49,077 nucleotides of DNA from Clostridium sp. Cult1 (GTDB lineage: Bacteria; Bacillota; Clostridia; Tissierellales; Tepidimicrobiaceae), in the NCBI RefSeq assembly GCF_021655095.1, contig NZ_PPXW01000001.1, positions 1,951,344 through 2,000,420 on the forward strand, read 5' to 3'. A program made the translations under genes and the position numbers. The notes beneath the pieces are model-generated. The model ran no database searches and was not told the origin of the DNA. It saw only the letters and a list, made by a program, of their open reading frames with translations. Of this stretch, positions 28,244-38,728 are shown piece after piece (within the stretch, counting starts at the first letter, position 1; the number at the start of each line of letters is the position of its first letter).

Positions 28244-28334
28244 AGTTCTCTTTTTGTCTAGGTCCAACCTGAATTTCCCTTGCAAAGAAGGCAGGGTATT
28301 GGTTGGGACTTTCTTTTGAACAAAAAAGAGAACT
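28244..28334 (-). terminator. Nested inverted repeat, terminator-like
   Basis: Three nested stems lie between convergent msrA and the HAD gene: outer AGTTCTCTTTTTGT / ACAAAAAAGAGAACT, middle GGTCCAACC / GGTTGGGAC, and inner CCCT / AGGG. A T-run follows the outer stem on the minus strand, so it can end the HAD transcript. The 91-nt structure is larger than ordinary terminators here. Confidence 0.55.
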
Positions 28335-28335
28335 C

Positions 28336-28983
28336 TTATTTAAATAGGTTTTTAATAAGATTTAAATCTAATTCTTTAAAATTATTTACTACTAAATCTG
28401 CTTCAGACAGATCTTGGTTGCCAGAGTTTGGGCTTTGAAGACCAATGCATTTCATTCCAGCCCCTTTTGCTGCTTTTACACCATTTTTGGCGTCTTCTAT
28501 GACTAAACAGTAAGATGGTTCTACTTTCATCTTTTCAGCTACAGTTAAAAATATTTCTGGGTTTGGTTTTCCTTTGTTCACTTCTTCACCACTTATAAAG
28601 AATTTTAAATATTTATCTAAACTAAATTTTTTTACAATAGCATCTACTGCTTTCTTATTATTTGATGAGGCCAAGGCCATAGGATATCCTTCATCATATA
28701 GAGCTAACATAAATTCTTTAAAATTATCTATTAACTGCACTTTATCAATGTTTTCTAAAAACCTTTTTTTCTTCATCTCAACCATTTCTTCTACGGAAGG
28801 TTTTAGATTAAATTTGTCTTTAAAAGTATTCCACATATGATAGTCTGTAGTACCTACAAAGGATTTATGCTCTTCTTTGGTGATTTTGCCTCCAAGTTCT
28901 TCTAACAACTCCACTTCCAATTCAAAATGCAATGGTTCACTATCAATAATTACTCCATCCATATCAAAAATTACAGCTTTCAA
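28336..28983 (-). CDS. HAD-superfamily phosphatase (beta-phosphoglucomutase-like)
   Basis: The 215-residue protein has HAD motif I FDMDGVIIDSEP (Asp8, Asp10), the helical cap, motif II ALASSNNKKAV (Ser/Asn), Lys in GKPNPEIF, and motif IV VIEDAKNGVKAA. It is of the subfamily that includes beta-phosphoglucomutase and 2-deoxyglucose-6-P phosphatase. The natural substrate is unknown; its position beside, but divergent from, the mannitol operon suggests sugar-phosphate metabolism. Confidence 0.9.
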   Translation of the reverse strand: MKAVIFDMDGVIIDSEPLHFELEVELLEELGGKITKEEHKSFVGTTDYHMWNTFKDKFNLKPSVEEMVEMKKKRFLENIDKVQLIDNFKEFMLALYDEGYPMALASSNNKKAVDAIVKKFSLDKYLKFFISGEEVNKGKPNPEIFLTVAEKMKVEPSYCLVIEDAKNGVKAAKGAGMKCIGLQSPNSGNQDLSEADLVVNNFKELDLNLIKNLFK

Positions 28984-29238
28984 AATATCTCTCCTTTATA
29001 CATTATTATATCCCTGTAAATGAATATACATTATAAACCAGAATAAGTCAAAGACTTCCATGAATTTTATTAGAATAAGAGGAAATTACCAAGTAGATAA
29101 AATTGTAAGCATTGTTTAACTATGTCACTATTCAATACTGACAAGTTAGCATTAACTAACCTTTGTAATACTGAGGGTTATGGGGTATTATGATATTAAA
29201 GATAGTGGTAAATATTTCAAGAAATTTTCTCGAAGGGG

Positions 29239-31317
29239 GTGAAAACAATACTATTAGATAGGCGTAGCAAGGGAATATTGACTATGCTTGCAGAGAGTAA
29301 AGAACCTTTAACTATGAGCTATATTGGTAATAAACTAAATGTTAGCTCAAGAACTGTTAAACGTAAGATGACAGAAATAGAAGATTACTTAATAAAGCAT
29401 GGATTTAAGCTTATTACAAAACCCGGATATGGTGTAGAAATTGAAGGGGATTTAAATGAAAAAAATAGACTTAAACAGTTAATAAATGAAGAAACATTTG
29501 AAAAAAAATATACACCAGAAGAAAGACAACTATATATTTTAATAGAATTACTAAAAGGCAAAGAACCTATTAAGATGTATAAGTTTAAATCTGATTTAAA
29601 TGTTACTGAAGGCACTATAAGTTTTGATTTAGATAAAGTTGAAGATATTCTTTGTCAATATAATATAAGGTTAATAAGAAGACCAGGGGTAGGGGTGTAT
29701 ATTGAAGGAGAAGAATCCAATTTAAGAAGACTAATAATTAATATAATATATGAAAACAATTACCAAAACCAATTATTAGAAATACTCGGAAATGCTATAC
29801 AAAATAAAAATATTATTAATAAATCAATAAGGCTTAGTACTAAAAATAAATTATTAAATATGATAGATAAAGATACTATTAGTGAAGTGGAAAAGGTTGT
29901 CCATTATTTTGAGAATGATAAAAAATTAGTGTTGAACGATAGTCAATATGTAGCTTTAATCGTCCATTTAGCTTTAGTAGTAGAACGCATAAAAAATGGT
30001 GATAAGATTTATATGAGGGAGCAGCATTTAAATAATCTTAAGAAAAAGAAAGAATTTAATATGGCAAGGGGATTAGCTAATGAAATTGAAAATAGCTTTG
30101 GAATTAATATGCCAGATGATGAAATAGGCTATATTACTATGCATTTGTTAGGGTCTAAAAAATATTTTGATTATAAAAACAGCGATCTAAACGATTTCCT
30201 AATAGACAATTACCAGATAATAGAAACATCAAAGGCTTTGATTGAATATGTTCAAAAGGAATCAAATACTTATTTACTACAAGATGATAAGATTTTAGTT
30301 AATTTAGCTATTCATCTAGAACCTGCAATTAAAAGAATGATAATGGGAATGGAAATAAGAAATCCTTTATTAAACGAAATAATGGAAAACTATCCACAAA
30401 TCTTTAACTTGTCTAAAAAGGCTTCTTCTATAATTGAAAAAGAGTTTAATGTAAAAGTCCCAGACGCTGAAGTTGGATACATAGCACTTCATATCGGTGG
30501 CGCATTGGAAAGAGTTAATAATTATATTTATAAGGTAGTTGTAATATGTCCAAGTGGAATTGGAGCTTCTAGATTATTATCCACCAAAATAAGCAATGAA
30601 TTTTTTAATATTGAGGTAATGGATACAGTATCTGCACTAGAGGCCAATAAATATGATTTCAGCAGATGTGATTTTATAATAACAACGGTTCCTATAAATG
30701 TAAAAAAGGTTCATTGGATTTTAGTAAATCCTCTATTGTTGGAAGAGGATAAAGATAAAATAAAGACCATTATGACTAAAATACCTTTAGGGAATAAAGA
30801 AATAAAAAATGAAAATATAGAAGAAAAAGGGTTGAAACAGTTATTGACAAAGCAAATAAACTATTCTAGAGCAATCATTCAAGTACTAGATAATTATAGA
30901 TACCATGAAGTAATGGTAAATAATTATAAAGAGCTGATTGATAAAATAAGTAAAACTTATACTGCCAATCAGTCAGGTTTTAATAATTTGAAAAGAGATA
31001 TTCTGGAAAGAGAAAAATTAGGGCAAGTTATATTGGAAGAATCAAATACAGCAATCTTTCACTGCAGGACTAAAGAAGTAGAAGAACTACAAATAGGAAT
31101 ATTTAACCTACTAAAACCGCTAATAATTAGCGATAAAACTATAAAAACAGCAGCTATATTACTAGCTCCCAAGGATATTGATGCTGAATATATTGAGGTA
31201 ATGAGTTATATAACTCAAAGTATTTTTAAAGGGGAGTTAATAAAAACAATTGAAATGGAAGAAGTTTATAGAAATCTAAACAATATATTAGAGAGTTTTT
31301 ATAACAATATAAAATGA
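29239..31317 (+). CDS. mtlR: MtlR-type PRD transcriptional activator
   Basis: The 692-residue protein has two N-terminal HTH domains (residues ~1-65 and ~90-150), two PRD domains (~180-400), an EIIB(Gat)-like domain with Cys437 in [11 protein letters not shown], and a C-terminal EIIA(Mtl)-like domain with His608 in IFHCRT. Phosphorylation of these sites by the PTS controls activation of the mannitol operon. The GTG at 29239 overlaps the Shine-Dalgarno AAGGGGGTGA itself. An ATA at 29248 is the codon at normal spacing, so the real start is uncertain. It lies 13 nt before mtlA. Confidence 0.93.
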   Translation: MKTILLDRRSKGILTMLAESKEPLTMSYIGNKLNVSSRTVKRKMTEIEDYLIKHGFKLITKPGYGVEIEGDLNEKNRLKQLINEETFEKKYTPEERQLYILIELLKGKEPIKMYKFKSDLNVTEGTISFDLDKVEDILCQYNIRLIRRPGVGVYIEGEESNLRRLIINIIYENNYQNQLLEILGNAIQNKNIINKSIRLSTKNKLLNMIDKDTISEVEKVVHYFENDKKLVLNDSQYVALIVHLALVVERIKNGDKIYMREQHLNNLKKKKEFNMARGLANEIENSFGINMPDDEIGYITMHLLGSKKYFDYKNSDLNDFLIDNYQIIETSKALIEYVQKESNTYLLQDDKILVNLAIHLEPAIKRMIMGMEIRNPLLNEIMENYPQIFNLSKKASSIIEKEFNVKVPDAEVGYIALHIGGALERVNNYIYKVVVICPSGIGASRLLSTKISNEFFNIEVMDTVSALEANKYDFSRCDFIITTVPINVKKVHWILVNPLLLEEDKDKIKTIMTKIPLGNKEIKNENIEEKGLKQLLTKQINYSRAIIQVLDNYRYHEVMVNNYKELIDKISKTYTANQSGFNNLKRDILEREKLGQVILEESNTAIFHCRTKEVEELQIGIFNLLKPLIISDKTIKTAAILLAPKDIDAEYIEVMSYITQSIFKGELIKTIEMEEVYRNLNNILESFYNNIK

Positions 31318-31330
31318 AGGGGGAAATAAA

Positions 31331-33211
31331 ATGACAGAATCTTATGCAAAGAAGGACAATAGCTTTAAGGTAAAGGTACAAAATTTTGGTAGGTTTTTAA
31401 GTGGAATGGTAATGCCTAATATCGGTGCATTTATAGCTTGGGGACTTATAACGGCATTGTTTATTCCAGCAGGATGGATTCCTAATGAAAGACTAGCAGC
31501 TTTAGTGGATCCTATGATTAACTTTCTACTTCCTCTTTTAATAGGCTATACTGGAGGCAAGATGATTGGTGGCACGAGAGGTGGAGTAGTTGGTGCTGTA
31601 GCAACCATGGGGGTGATTGTAGGCGTAGATATACCTATGTTTTTAGGAGCCATGATTATGGGGCCATTAGGAGGCTATGTAATTAAGAAGTTTGATGAAA
31701 ATATAGAAGGCAGAATTAAAACTGGCTTTGAAATGCTAATTAATAACTTTTCAGCAGGAATTATAGGAATGATATTGGCTATAGTTGCATATTTGGCAAT
31801 AGGGCCTGTAGTATCAGCTCTTAATACTGCATTAGGGAATGCGGTAAATGCCATTGTAAATGCAGGTTTATTACCATTGTCATCAATATTTGTTGAACCC
31901 GCAAAGATACTATTTTTAAATAATGCAATAAACCATGGAGTGTTAGGACCTATAGGGATGCAAGAAGCACAAGAAGTAGGGAAGTCAATATTTTTCTTAA
32001 TTGAAACAAATCCAGGACCAGGATTAGGGATTCTATTAGCTTATTTGATGTTTGGCAAAAAATCTGTGAAACAATCTACACCTAGTGCAATTATTATCCA
32101 TTTCCTTGGAGGTATACATGAAATTTATTTTCCATATGTATTAATGAATCCAGCATTAATACTTGCAGTTATTGCAGGAGGTGCTAGTGGAGTTCTTGTA
32201 TTTAGTATTTTCAATGCAGGGTTAGTTGCCACACCTTCACCAGGAAGCATATTTGCATTATTAGCTATGACTCCTAAAGGAAGCTTTATTGGAGTATTAT
32301 TTGGAGTATTGATTTCTATTGCTGTATCTTTTCTAGTAGCATCTATTTTTGTTAAATCATCTAGTAAAGATTTAGATGAAGAAGAACTGGAAAAGGCTAC
32401 ACAAAAAATGAAAGAGTTAAAAAATAAAGAAGATAAGGTTCGATTAGATGATAATATTAATAAAATAATATTTGCTTGTGACGCAGGAATGGGTTCTAGT
32501 GCAATGGGTGCAAGTTTATTAAAGGATAGGATAAAAAAGGCGGGTTTAGATATAGGAGTAATAAATTGTGCCATTGAAGATATTCCAAATGATGCAGATG
32601 TAATTATCACTCATAAAAACCTAACAGATAGGGCTAAAAGGAAAGCTCCAGGCAAAAGGCATATATCTATAGACGACTTTGTATCTACTCCTATATATGA
32701 TGAACTAGTTACAGAATTAGTAAAAAAAAAGCCAATGAAGAAAGATGAAAAAAGAGAAACTAATTATTCTGCAGAGTTAAATAATATATTAAAAAAGGAG
32801 AATATTCTATTAGGTTTAGAAAGTACTAGCAAAAAAGAAGCAATAGATTTAGCTGGAAAATTATTGGTAGATGGTGGCTATGTAAAACCCGATTATGTAG
32901 ATTTAATGCATAAAAGAGAGGAAAAATTATCTACTTATATAGGAAATGGTGTTGCAATACCTCACGGAGATAAGAATTCAAAAAATTGCATTATTAAATC
33001 TGGAATAGTGATACTCCAATTTCCAGAGGGTATAGATTTCGGAGATGATAATATAGCTTATCTAGTAATCGGAATTGCAGGAAAGGATAATGAACACTTA
33101 AGTATACTGTCTAATATAGCTTCAATTCTAGGAAATGAAAAATTAGTTGAAGCAATTGTTAAGGAAGTTGACAAAGATATAGTATATAAATCCATTATAG
33201 ATGTGGATTAA
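31331..33211 (+). CDS. mtlA: Mannitol PTS permease, fused EIICBA
   Basis: The 626-residue protein carries all three modules. The EIIC membrane domain spans ~1-340 with the GIHE motif at 261-264. EIIB spans ~375-465 with phospho-Cys383 in [17 protein letters not shown] spans ~485-626 with phospho-His545 in VAIPHGDKN. It imports mannitol and delivers mannitol-1-phosphate to MtlD. Many Firmicutes encode EIIA separately (mtlF), whereas here it is fused, as in enterobacteria. Confidence 0.96.
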   Translation: MTESYAKKDNSFKVKVQNFGRFLSGMVMPNIGAFIAWGLITALFIPAGWIPNERLAALVDPMINFLLPLLIGYTGGKMIGGTRGGVVGAVATMGVIVGVDIPMFLGAMIMGPLGGYVIKKFDENIEGRIKTGFEMLINNFSAGIIGMILAIVAYLAIGPVVSALNTALGNAVNAIVNAGLLPLSSIFVEPAKILFLNNAINHGVLGPIGMQEAQEVGKSIFFLIETNPGPGLGILLAYLMFGKKSVKQSTPSAIIIHFLGGIHEIYFPYVLMNPALILAVIAGGASGVLVFSIFNAGLVATPSPGSIFALLAMTPKGSFIGVLFGVLISIAVSFLVASIFVKSSSKDLDEEELEKATQKMKELKNKEDKVRLDDNINKIIFACDAGMGSSAMGASLLKDRIKKAGLDIGVINCAIEDIPNDADVIITHKNLTDRAKRKAPGKRHISIDDFVSTPIYDELVTELVKKKPMKKDEKRETNYSAELNNILKKENILLGLESTSKKEAIDLAGKLLVDGGYVKPDYVDLMHKREEKLSTYIGNGVAIPHGDKNSKNCIIKSGIVILQFPEGIDFGDDNIAYLVIGIAGKDNEHLSILSNIASILGNEKLVEAIVKEVDKDIVYKSIIDVD

Positions 33212-33238
33212 TAGCTCTTTTACGAGGGAGGAACAGTT

Positions 33239-34408
33239 ATGAGAAAGGCAATACAATTTGGTGCAGGAAACATAGGAAGAGGGTTTATTGGATATCTGTT
33301 ATCAAATTCAGGATATCATGTAATATTTGCAGATATAAATAGGAAATTAGTAGATGCGCTAAATAAGGATAGTAAATACATGGTAGAAATAGTAGGAGAT
33401 AAGGTTGAAAAGATAGATGTAGAAAATATTTCTGCTATATATTCTTTAGATGAAAGGTTAATTGATGATATAAGCGAGGTAAACATATTAACTACTGCAG
33501 TTGGGCCAAATGTATTAGAAACAATAGCACCTACTATTGCAAAAGGAATACAAAGAAAATATAAAAAAAAGAACACAGAGTATTTAAATATTATCCCTTG
33601 TGAAAATTTAGTTGGTGCAGCAGATCGTTTGAAAGTAGAAGTTCAAAAGTCTTTAGATCAAGAAGAAAAGAAATTTGCCAATACTTATGTAGGATTTATT
33701 AACTGTGTAGTAGATAGGATTGTTCCGCCTATGGCGGGGGAAACAAATAATATTACTCATGTAATGGTAGAAGAGTTTAGTGAATGGGTAGCAGATGTAA
33801 CAGGATTTAAGGGTGATATACCTAGAATACAAGGCATGGAACTTACCGATAATTTACTAGGATATATAGAAAGGAAAATATTTACACTAAACACTGGCCA
33901 CGCCATTGGTGCTTATTTAGGTTATTTGAATAATCATGAGACTATTAGAGATAGCATTATGGATTTGGATATTCAAAAAATAGTATTAGGTGCTATGAGA
34001 GAAAGTGGAGAAGTTTTAATTAAAAGACATGGTTTTCAAAAGGATAAACATGAAGAATACATTCAGAAGATACTAGGAAGATTTTCTAATCCTTATCTAA
34101 AAGATCATGTAACTAGGGTAGGTAGACAACCTTTACGAAAATTAGGTAATAACGATAGATTAATCAAACCATTAAAAGGGACAATTGAATATGGTTTGGA
34201 AAACGAAAATTTAATCAAAGGTATTGCTGCTGCCCTTTCCTATGATTATCCAGGAGATAAGGAAGCTGTTAAAATGCAAAAAATTTTAAAGGATAATCCA
34301 ATAGAAGAAGGAATAGCAAAAATAACTGGGTTAGATTCTAATCTAATGGAAGTGCAAAAAATTTATGAGGAGTACAATAAAATAAATAGGGAAGCCAAAG
34401 CTTATTAG
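33239..34408 (+). CDS. mtlD: Mannitol-1-phosphate 5-dehydrogenase
   Basis: MtlD oxidises mannitol-1-phosphate to fructose-6-phosphate with NAD. The 389 residues contain the Rossmann start AIQFGAGNIGRGFIG, the NIIPCENLVGAADRL motif, GFINCVVDRIVPP and KIFTLNTGHAIGAYLG with the catalytic Lys/His region. It is translationally close to mtlA (27 bp) with GGGAGG upstream and closes the mtl operon. Confidence 0.96.
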   Translation: MRKAIQFGAGNIGRGFIGYLLSNSGYHVIFADINRKLVDALNKDSKYMVEIVGDKVEKIDVENISAIYSLDERLIDDISEVNILTTAVGPNVLETIAPTIAKGIQRKYKKKNTEYLNIIPCENLVGAADRLKVEVQKSLDQEEKKFANTYVGFINCVVDRIVPPMAGETNNITHVMVEEFSEWVADVTGFKGDIPRIQGMELTDNLLGYIERKIFTLNTGHAIGAYLGYLNNHETIRDSIMDLDIQKIVLGAMRESGEVLIKRHGFQKDKHEEYIQKILGRFSNPYLKDHVTRVGRQPLRKLGNNDRLIKPLKGTIEYGLENENLIKGIAAALSYDYPGDKEAVKMQKILKDNPIEEGIAKITGLDSNLMEVQKIYEEYNKINREAKAY

Positions 34409-34419
34409 GCTTCCCATTT
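34389..34419 (+). terminator. mtl operon terminator
   Basis: GGGAAGCC and GGCTTCCC pair around the mtlD stop codon, followed by ATTTT. Confidence 0.75.
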
Positions 34420-34577
34420 TCTATTTAAAACTTACTTTCTTTAATTGATTTATATTTACATTTTTAATATAATAAGTGATGTTGTTCAATGCTTCTCCAT
34501 ATAAATATACATTAAAATCTATACTAAATCAAAAATGTAGTACAAAAGCATTAAAATGCTTTTTATTTCTCTATCTA

Positions 34578-34627
34578 TTGACACTATATATTGAGGTTTG
34601 ATAATATAGAAGTGCAATATATTGTAA
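34578..34627 (+). promoter_or_regulatory. nrdDG promoter with two NrdR boxes
   Basis: TTGACA (34578-34583), an 18-bp spacer and TAATAT (34602-34607) form the promoter. Two NrdR-type cores matching CwATATATwG sit at 34584-34593 (CTATATATTG) and 34615-34624 (CAATATATTG). Their starts are 31 bp apart, three helical turns, as known for NrdR pairs. One overlaps the -35/-10 spacer and one lies just downstream of the -10, ideal for repression. Confidence 0.8.
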
Positions 34628-34654
34628 AACATCTAGTATATAGGGGGTAAAAAA

Positions 34655-36982
34655 TTGATTACAAAAATTAGAAAAAGAGATGGTAGAGAAGTGCCTTTTA
34701 ATATAGAAAAGATTGCAAATGCAATTTTTAAAGCAGCTCAAGCTGCTGGTGGACATGACTATGACACTTCTTTAAAATTAGCTGAAAATGTGACATTTCT
34801 TTTAAATGAAAAATTCAAGGATAATACTCCTGAAGTAGAAGATATTCAGGATATGGTAGAAAAGGTACTTATAGAAAATGGTCATGCTAGAACTGCTAAA
34901 GAGTACATATTATATAGGGCCGAAAGAACTAGGATTAGAGAAATGGATACTAGGCTTATGAAAGTCTATGAAGACTTAACTTTTAAGGATGCAAAAGATG
35001 TGGATATTAAAAGGGAAAATGCAAATATCGATGGTAATACTGCTATGGGGACTATGTTGAAGTACGGTTCTGAAGGAGCTAAACAATTCTATGACCTATT
35101 TGTATTAAACCCAGCTCACTCCAAAGCCCACAAAAATGGAGATATTCATATTCATGATTTGGATTTTCTAACATTAACGACTACTTGTTGTCAAATAGAT
35201 ATTGTAGAATTATTTAAAGGTGGTTTTAGTACAGGCCATGGATATTTAAGGGAACCTCAAGATATTCAAAGCTATTCAGCGCTTGCTTGTATAGCTATTC
35301 AATCCAACCAAAATGACCAGCATGGCGGTCAAAGTATTCCAAATTTTGATTATGGAATGGCTTTGGGAGTAAAGAAAACTTATATTAAATTCTATAGGAA
35401 AAACTTAGTTAAAAGTGTTGAATTATTGGTAGACAATCTAGATTTGAGTGATAATCTAAATAATATATTCAAAGTTCTAGAGAAAGAATATAATCTTGTT
35501 CCCACTTTAAATGAGAATCATGAATATAAGAGAAGAGAAGCAGAATATCTAAATGAATTATTAAACGATGAAGAACTTGTAGAAAAAATTCAAAAATTTG
35601 CAGAAAAGAATGCTTATAAGGATACAGATATAAGGACCTATCAGGCAATGGAGGCATTAGTGCATAATTTAAATACTATGCATTCTAGAGCAGGAGCTCA
35701 AATACCTTTTAGTTCTATTAACTATGGTACGGATACTTCTGTAGAGGGTAGGATGGCTATGAAGAATTTACTACTAGCAACAGAAGCAGGGCTAGGAAAT
35801 GGTGAGACTCCTATTTTTCCTATACAAATATTTAAAATAAAAGAAGGTATCAACTACAATGAGGGAGATCCTAATTATGATTTATTTAAGTTAGCCTGTA
35901 GAGTAAGTGCTAAAAGGTTATTTCCTAATTTTTCCTTTATTGATGCTCCTTATAATCTTAAATATTATAAAGAAGGCCATCCCGAAACAGAAATTGCCTA
36001 TATGGGTTGTAGAACAAGAGTTATTGGAAATGTTTATGATCCTTCTAGGGAAATAGTAAATGGAAGAGGCAATTTAAGTTTTACAACTATTAATCTACCA
36101 AGGTTGGGAATTAAAAACAAAGGGAATTTAGAAAGTTTCTATAAAGAATTAGATGAAACTATGAATCTAATAATAGAACAATTAATAGAGAGATTTGAAA
36201 TCCAAGCAAGTAAAAAAGTACACAATTTTCCATTCTTAATGGGACAGGGAATCTGGATAGATTCAGATAAACTTAATAAAGATGATTATATAAGGGAAGT
36301 ATTAAAACATGGAACTCTTTCTATAGGTTTTATAGGACTAGCTGAATGTTTGAAAGCTTTGACAGGTTTCCATCACGGAGAAAGTGAAAAATCCCAAAAA
36401 GTAGGATTGGAAATAATCCAGCATATGAGAAGGCGAATGGATGATGTAAGCAGTCAATATAATATGAATTTTACCCTTTTAGCTACACCCGCAGAAGGTA
36501 CTGCTGGAAGATTTGTTAAGATGGATAGAGAAATATTTGGGACTATTGAAGGGGTTACTGATAGGGAGTACTATACTAATAGTTTTCACGTACCCGTGTA
36601 TTATGAAATTACAGCTTATGAAAAGATAAGTATAGAAGCACCTTATCATGAATTAACCAATGCAGGCCATATTACATATATAGAGCTGGATGGAGATCCT
36701 ACACAGAACTTAGATGCCTTTGAAAAGGTAGTAAGATTTATGAAGGAATCAGGGATTGGCTATGGTTCAATAAATCATCCAGTAGATAGGGATCCAGTCT
36801 GTGGATATACTGGAATAATAAATGATACATGCCCTAAATGTGGTAGAGTTGAAGGTGATATAAAATTTGAGAGGATTAGACGAATTACCGGATATTTAGT
36901 AGGTACCTTAGATAGATTTAACGATGCAAAACGGGCTGAAGAAAGGGATAGAGTGAAACATTTATCCTGTTCATATGAATAA
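34655..36982 (+). CDS. nrdD: Anaerobic ribonucleoside-triphosphate reductase
   Basis: NrdD makes dNTPs without oxygen using a glycyl radical. The 775-residue enzyme has the N-terminal ATP-cone (KIRKRDGREVPFNIEKI, residues 3-90), HIHDLDF in the barrel, and the C-terminal zinc Cys set CGYTG...CPKCG. The radical Gly746 lies in RRITGYLVGT. The start is TTG with a GGGGG Shine-Dalgarno 7 nt upstream. NrdR boxes at its promoter and nrdG 11 nt downstream complete the operon. Confidence 0.97.
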   Translation: MITKIRKRDGREVPFNIEKIANAIFKAAQAAGGHDYDTSLKLAENVTFLLNEKFKDNTPEVEDIQDMVEKVLIENGHARTAKEYILYRAERTRIREMDTRLMKVYEDLTFKDAKDVDIKRENANIDGNTAMGTMLKYGSEGAKQFYDLFVLNPAHSKAHKNGDIHIHDLDFLTLTTTCCQIDIVELFKGGFSTGHGYLREPQDIQSYSALACIAIQSNQNDQHGGQSIPNFDYGMALGVKKTYIKFYRKNLVKSVELLVDNLDLSDNLNNIFKVLEKEYNLVPTLNENHEYKRREAEYLNELLNDEELVEKIQKFAEKNAYKDTDIRTYQAMEALVHNLNTMHSRAGAQIPFSSINYGTDTSVEGRMAMKNLLLATEAGLGNGETPIFPIQIFKIKEGINYNEGDPNYDLFKLACRVSAKRLFPNFSFIDAPYNLKYYKEGHPETEIAYMGCRTRVIGNVYDPSREIVNGRGNLSFTTINLPRLGIKNKGNLESFYKELDETMNLIIEQLIERFEIQASKKVHNFPFLMGQGIWIDSDKLNKDDYIREVLKHGTLSIGFIGLAECLKALTGFHHGESEKSQKVGLEIIQHMRRRMDDVSSQYNMNFTLLATPAEGTAGRFVKMDREIFGTIEGVTDREYYTNSFHVPVYYEITAYEKISIEAPYHELTNAGHITYIELDGDPTQNLDAFEKVVRFMKESGIGYGSINHPVDRDPVCGYTGIINDTCPKCGRVEGDIKFERIRRITGYLVGTLDRFNDAKRAEERDRVKHLSCSYE

Positions 36983-36993
36983 GAGGTGCTTAT

Positions 36994-37503
36994 ATGGAAG
37001 GAAAAATAAAAATTGCAGGAATTGTAAAAGAGTCTATAGTCGATGGGCCAGGTATAAGGCTGGTAATATTTACTCAAGGATGTGTTCACAACTGTATAGG
37101 TTGCCATAATCCTGAAACCCATTCTTTCAGTAATGGTTATTATATGGATATAGAAAAAATAGTAGAAATGGTAAGAAGTGATCCTCTATTAGATGGTATA
37201 ACTTTAAGCGGAGGTGAGCCTTTCCATCAAGGAAAGAGTTGTGCTATTCTAGCTAAAAAAGTCAAAAAAATGGGTTTAAATATAGTAACTTATACTGGAT
37301 ATACCTTTGAAGATTTAATGAAAGAGATAGACATAAATAGTGGTTGGAAGGAATTATTATTCGAGACGGATATTTTAATAGATGGTAAATTTGATATTGA
37401 AAAAAAGAGTTTATTATTGAAATTTAGAGGTTCAGAAAACCAAAGAATAATCGATGTGAAAAGTTCCTTAGAAAAGAATAAAGTAATTATTGCAGAAGTG
37501 TGA
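36994..37503 (+). CDS. nrdG: NrdD-activating radical-SAM enzyme
   Basis: The 169-residue activase carries the radical-SAM motif CVHNCIGC (C-x3-C-x2-C) that holds a 4Fe-4S cluster and installs the glycyl radical on NrdD. DGPGIRLVIFTQGC and TLSGGEP are typical activase motifs. It lies 11 nt after nrdD. Confidence 0.96.
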   Translation: MEGKIKIAGIVKESIVDGPGIRLVIFTQGCVHNCIGCHNPETHSFSNGYYMDIEKIVEMVRSDPLLDGITLSGGEPFHQGKSCAILAKKVKKMGLNIVTYTGYTFEDLMKEIDINSGWKELLFETDILIDGKFDIEKKSLLLKFRGSENQRIIDVKSSLEKNKVIIAEV

Positions 37504-37507
37504 AATG

Positions 37508-37537
37508 AGAGGCAACTAGTTTAAACTAGTTGCCTCT
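37508..37537. terminator. Bidirectional palindromic terminator
   Basis: AGAGGCAACTAGTTT and its exact complement form a 30-nt perfect palindrome between convergent nrdG and the PCD gene. Confidence 0.85.
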
Positions 37538-37542
37538 TTACC

Positions 37543-37875
37543 TTATCCTTCAATTTCATCAATTTTTGCAGCTAATATAAAATCATTTTCATGAAGACCA
37601 CCAATTTTATGGGTCCAAAGTTGAACGATTACTTTTCCCCAGGAAAGATAGATATCAGGGTGATGGCCTTCATCTTCAGCAAGTTTCCCTACTTTATTAG
37701 TAAAATCTAGTGCTTCTTTAAAATTTTTAAACCTATAGGTTTTTTCTATTTTTTTATTATCTATTACTTCCCAACCATCTTTTAAAGATTTATGGTATTC
37801 TTTGATTTCATCTAGTTCTAAAGTTGGAGCTCCAATACTACAAGGGATACATTTTTTAGCAGTTAAATTTTCCAT
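37543..37875 (-). CDS. Pterin-4a-carbinolamine dehydratase (PCD/DCoH)
   Basis: PCD dehydrates 4a-hydroxy-tetrahydrobiopterin formed by aromatic amino-acid hydroxylases and is also found in bacteria without them. The 110-residue protein has the signature EGHHPDIYLSWGKVIVQLW plus the TYRFKNFKEAL motif. It is the last gene of the minus-strand run after the T-box ABC importer (92-bp gap, with its own possible promoter). Its function in a likely anaerobe lacking a seen hydroxylase is unclear. Confidence 0.92.
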   Translation of the reverse strand: MENLTAKKCIPCSIGAPTLELDEIKEYHKSLKDGWEVIDNKKIEKTYRFKNFKEALDFTNKVGKLAEDEGHHPDIYLSWGKVIVQLWTHKIGGLHENDFILAAKIDEIEG

Positions 37876-37966
37876 CTTTTCACCAACCTTTCCTAAAGGT
37901 ATTATATAAAACTATACCCATAAAAGAAGAGGATTATCAATTGTATCCCATTATCCTTATATTTAA

Positions 37967-38728
37967 CTAAATTATATTCTCCAATTTTTCTCTATATATC
38001 TTTATCAATTGACTTTCCGTTAAATCTTTACTGCTTTTATCCAATACTATGGATCCCTTATCTAGCATTATTATTCTATCTGAATACTTTATTGCATCTT
38101 TCATATTATGGGATATCATTATAGTAGTAATAGAATATCTTTCTATTAGATCTTTTGTTTTTTTCATCACTACATTGGAGGTTTTTGGATCTAATGCAGC
38201 TGTATGTTCATCAAGTAATAATAAATCAGGATGTTTCATTGCGGCCATAATTAAGGATAGTGATTGCCTTTGACCACCAGATAGAAACTTTACTTTAGTG
38301 TGGAGTATGTTTTCCAACCCTAGGTCTAAATCCTTTAAAACTTCCTTATATTTATTCATATTATCCTTTTTTATTAGTCTTCTTAAAGCAAATCTTTCTC
38401 CTTTTTTATCAGCTAAAGCCATGTTCTCCAAAATTGTTAAGGAAGGGGATACTCCCATAGATGGATTTTGGTAAACTCGACCTATATATAAAGCCCTTTC
38501 TTCTTCTTGAAAACTAGTAATATCCATTTTATTCAATATTATTTCACCTTTGTCTGCCTTTATACTTCCACCTATTAAATTAAGAAGGGTACTTTTGCCA
38601 CAACCATTAGGCCCGATGATTGCGGTACATTTATTTTTTTCTATTTCTAAATTAAAACTGCTGAATATATTTAATTCATTATCTGTATTCCTATTGAAGC
38701 TCTTTGATAGGTTTTTTATTTTTAGCAT
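37967..38728 (-). CDS. ABC importer ATPase (COG1101 type)
   Basis: The 253-residue ATPase has Walker A GPNGCGKST, the LSGGQRQSLSL signature, and Walker B LLLLDEHTAALD. Its partners are the adjacent COG4120-like permease and COG2984-like lipoprotein. The start at 38728 overlaps the permease end by 38 nt; an alternative ATG at 38740 lacks a better ribosome site. It should power import of the same ligand. Confidence 0.92.
   Translation of the reverse strand: MLKIKNLSKSFNRNTDNELNIFSSFNLEIEKNKCTAIIGPNGCGKSTLLNLIGGSIKADKGEIILNKMDITSFQEEERALYIGRVYQNPSMGVSPSLTILENMALADKKGERFALRRLIKKDNMNKYKEVLKDLDLGLENILHTKVKFLSGGQRQSLSLIMAAMKHPDLLLLDEHTAALDPKTSNVVMKKTKDLIERYSITTIMISHNMKDAIKYSDRIIMLDKGSIVLDKSSKDLTESQLIKIYREKLENII

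Noticed and set aside
29090-29160. Catabolite-response (cre) site before mtlR
   Set aside because: TTGTAAGCATTGTT only partly matches the cre consensus and lacks the central CG; not supported.
32125-32610. 161-aa minus-strand frame
   Set aside because: Antisense shadow of mtlA, whose frame carries all the domain motifs.
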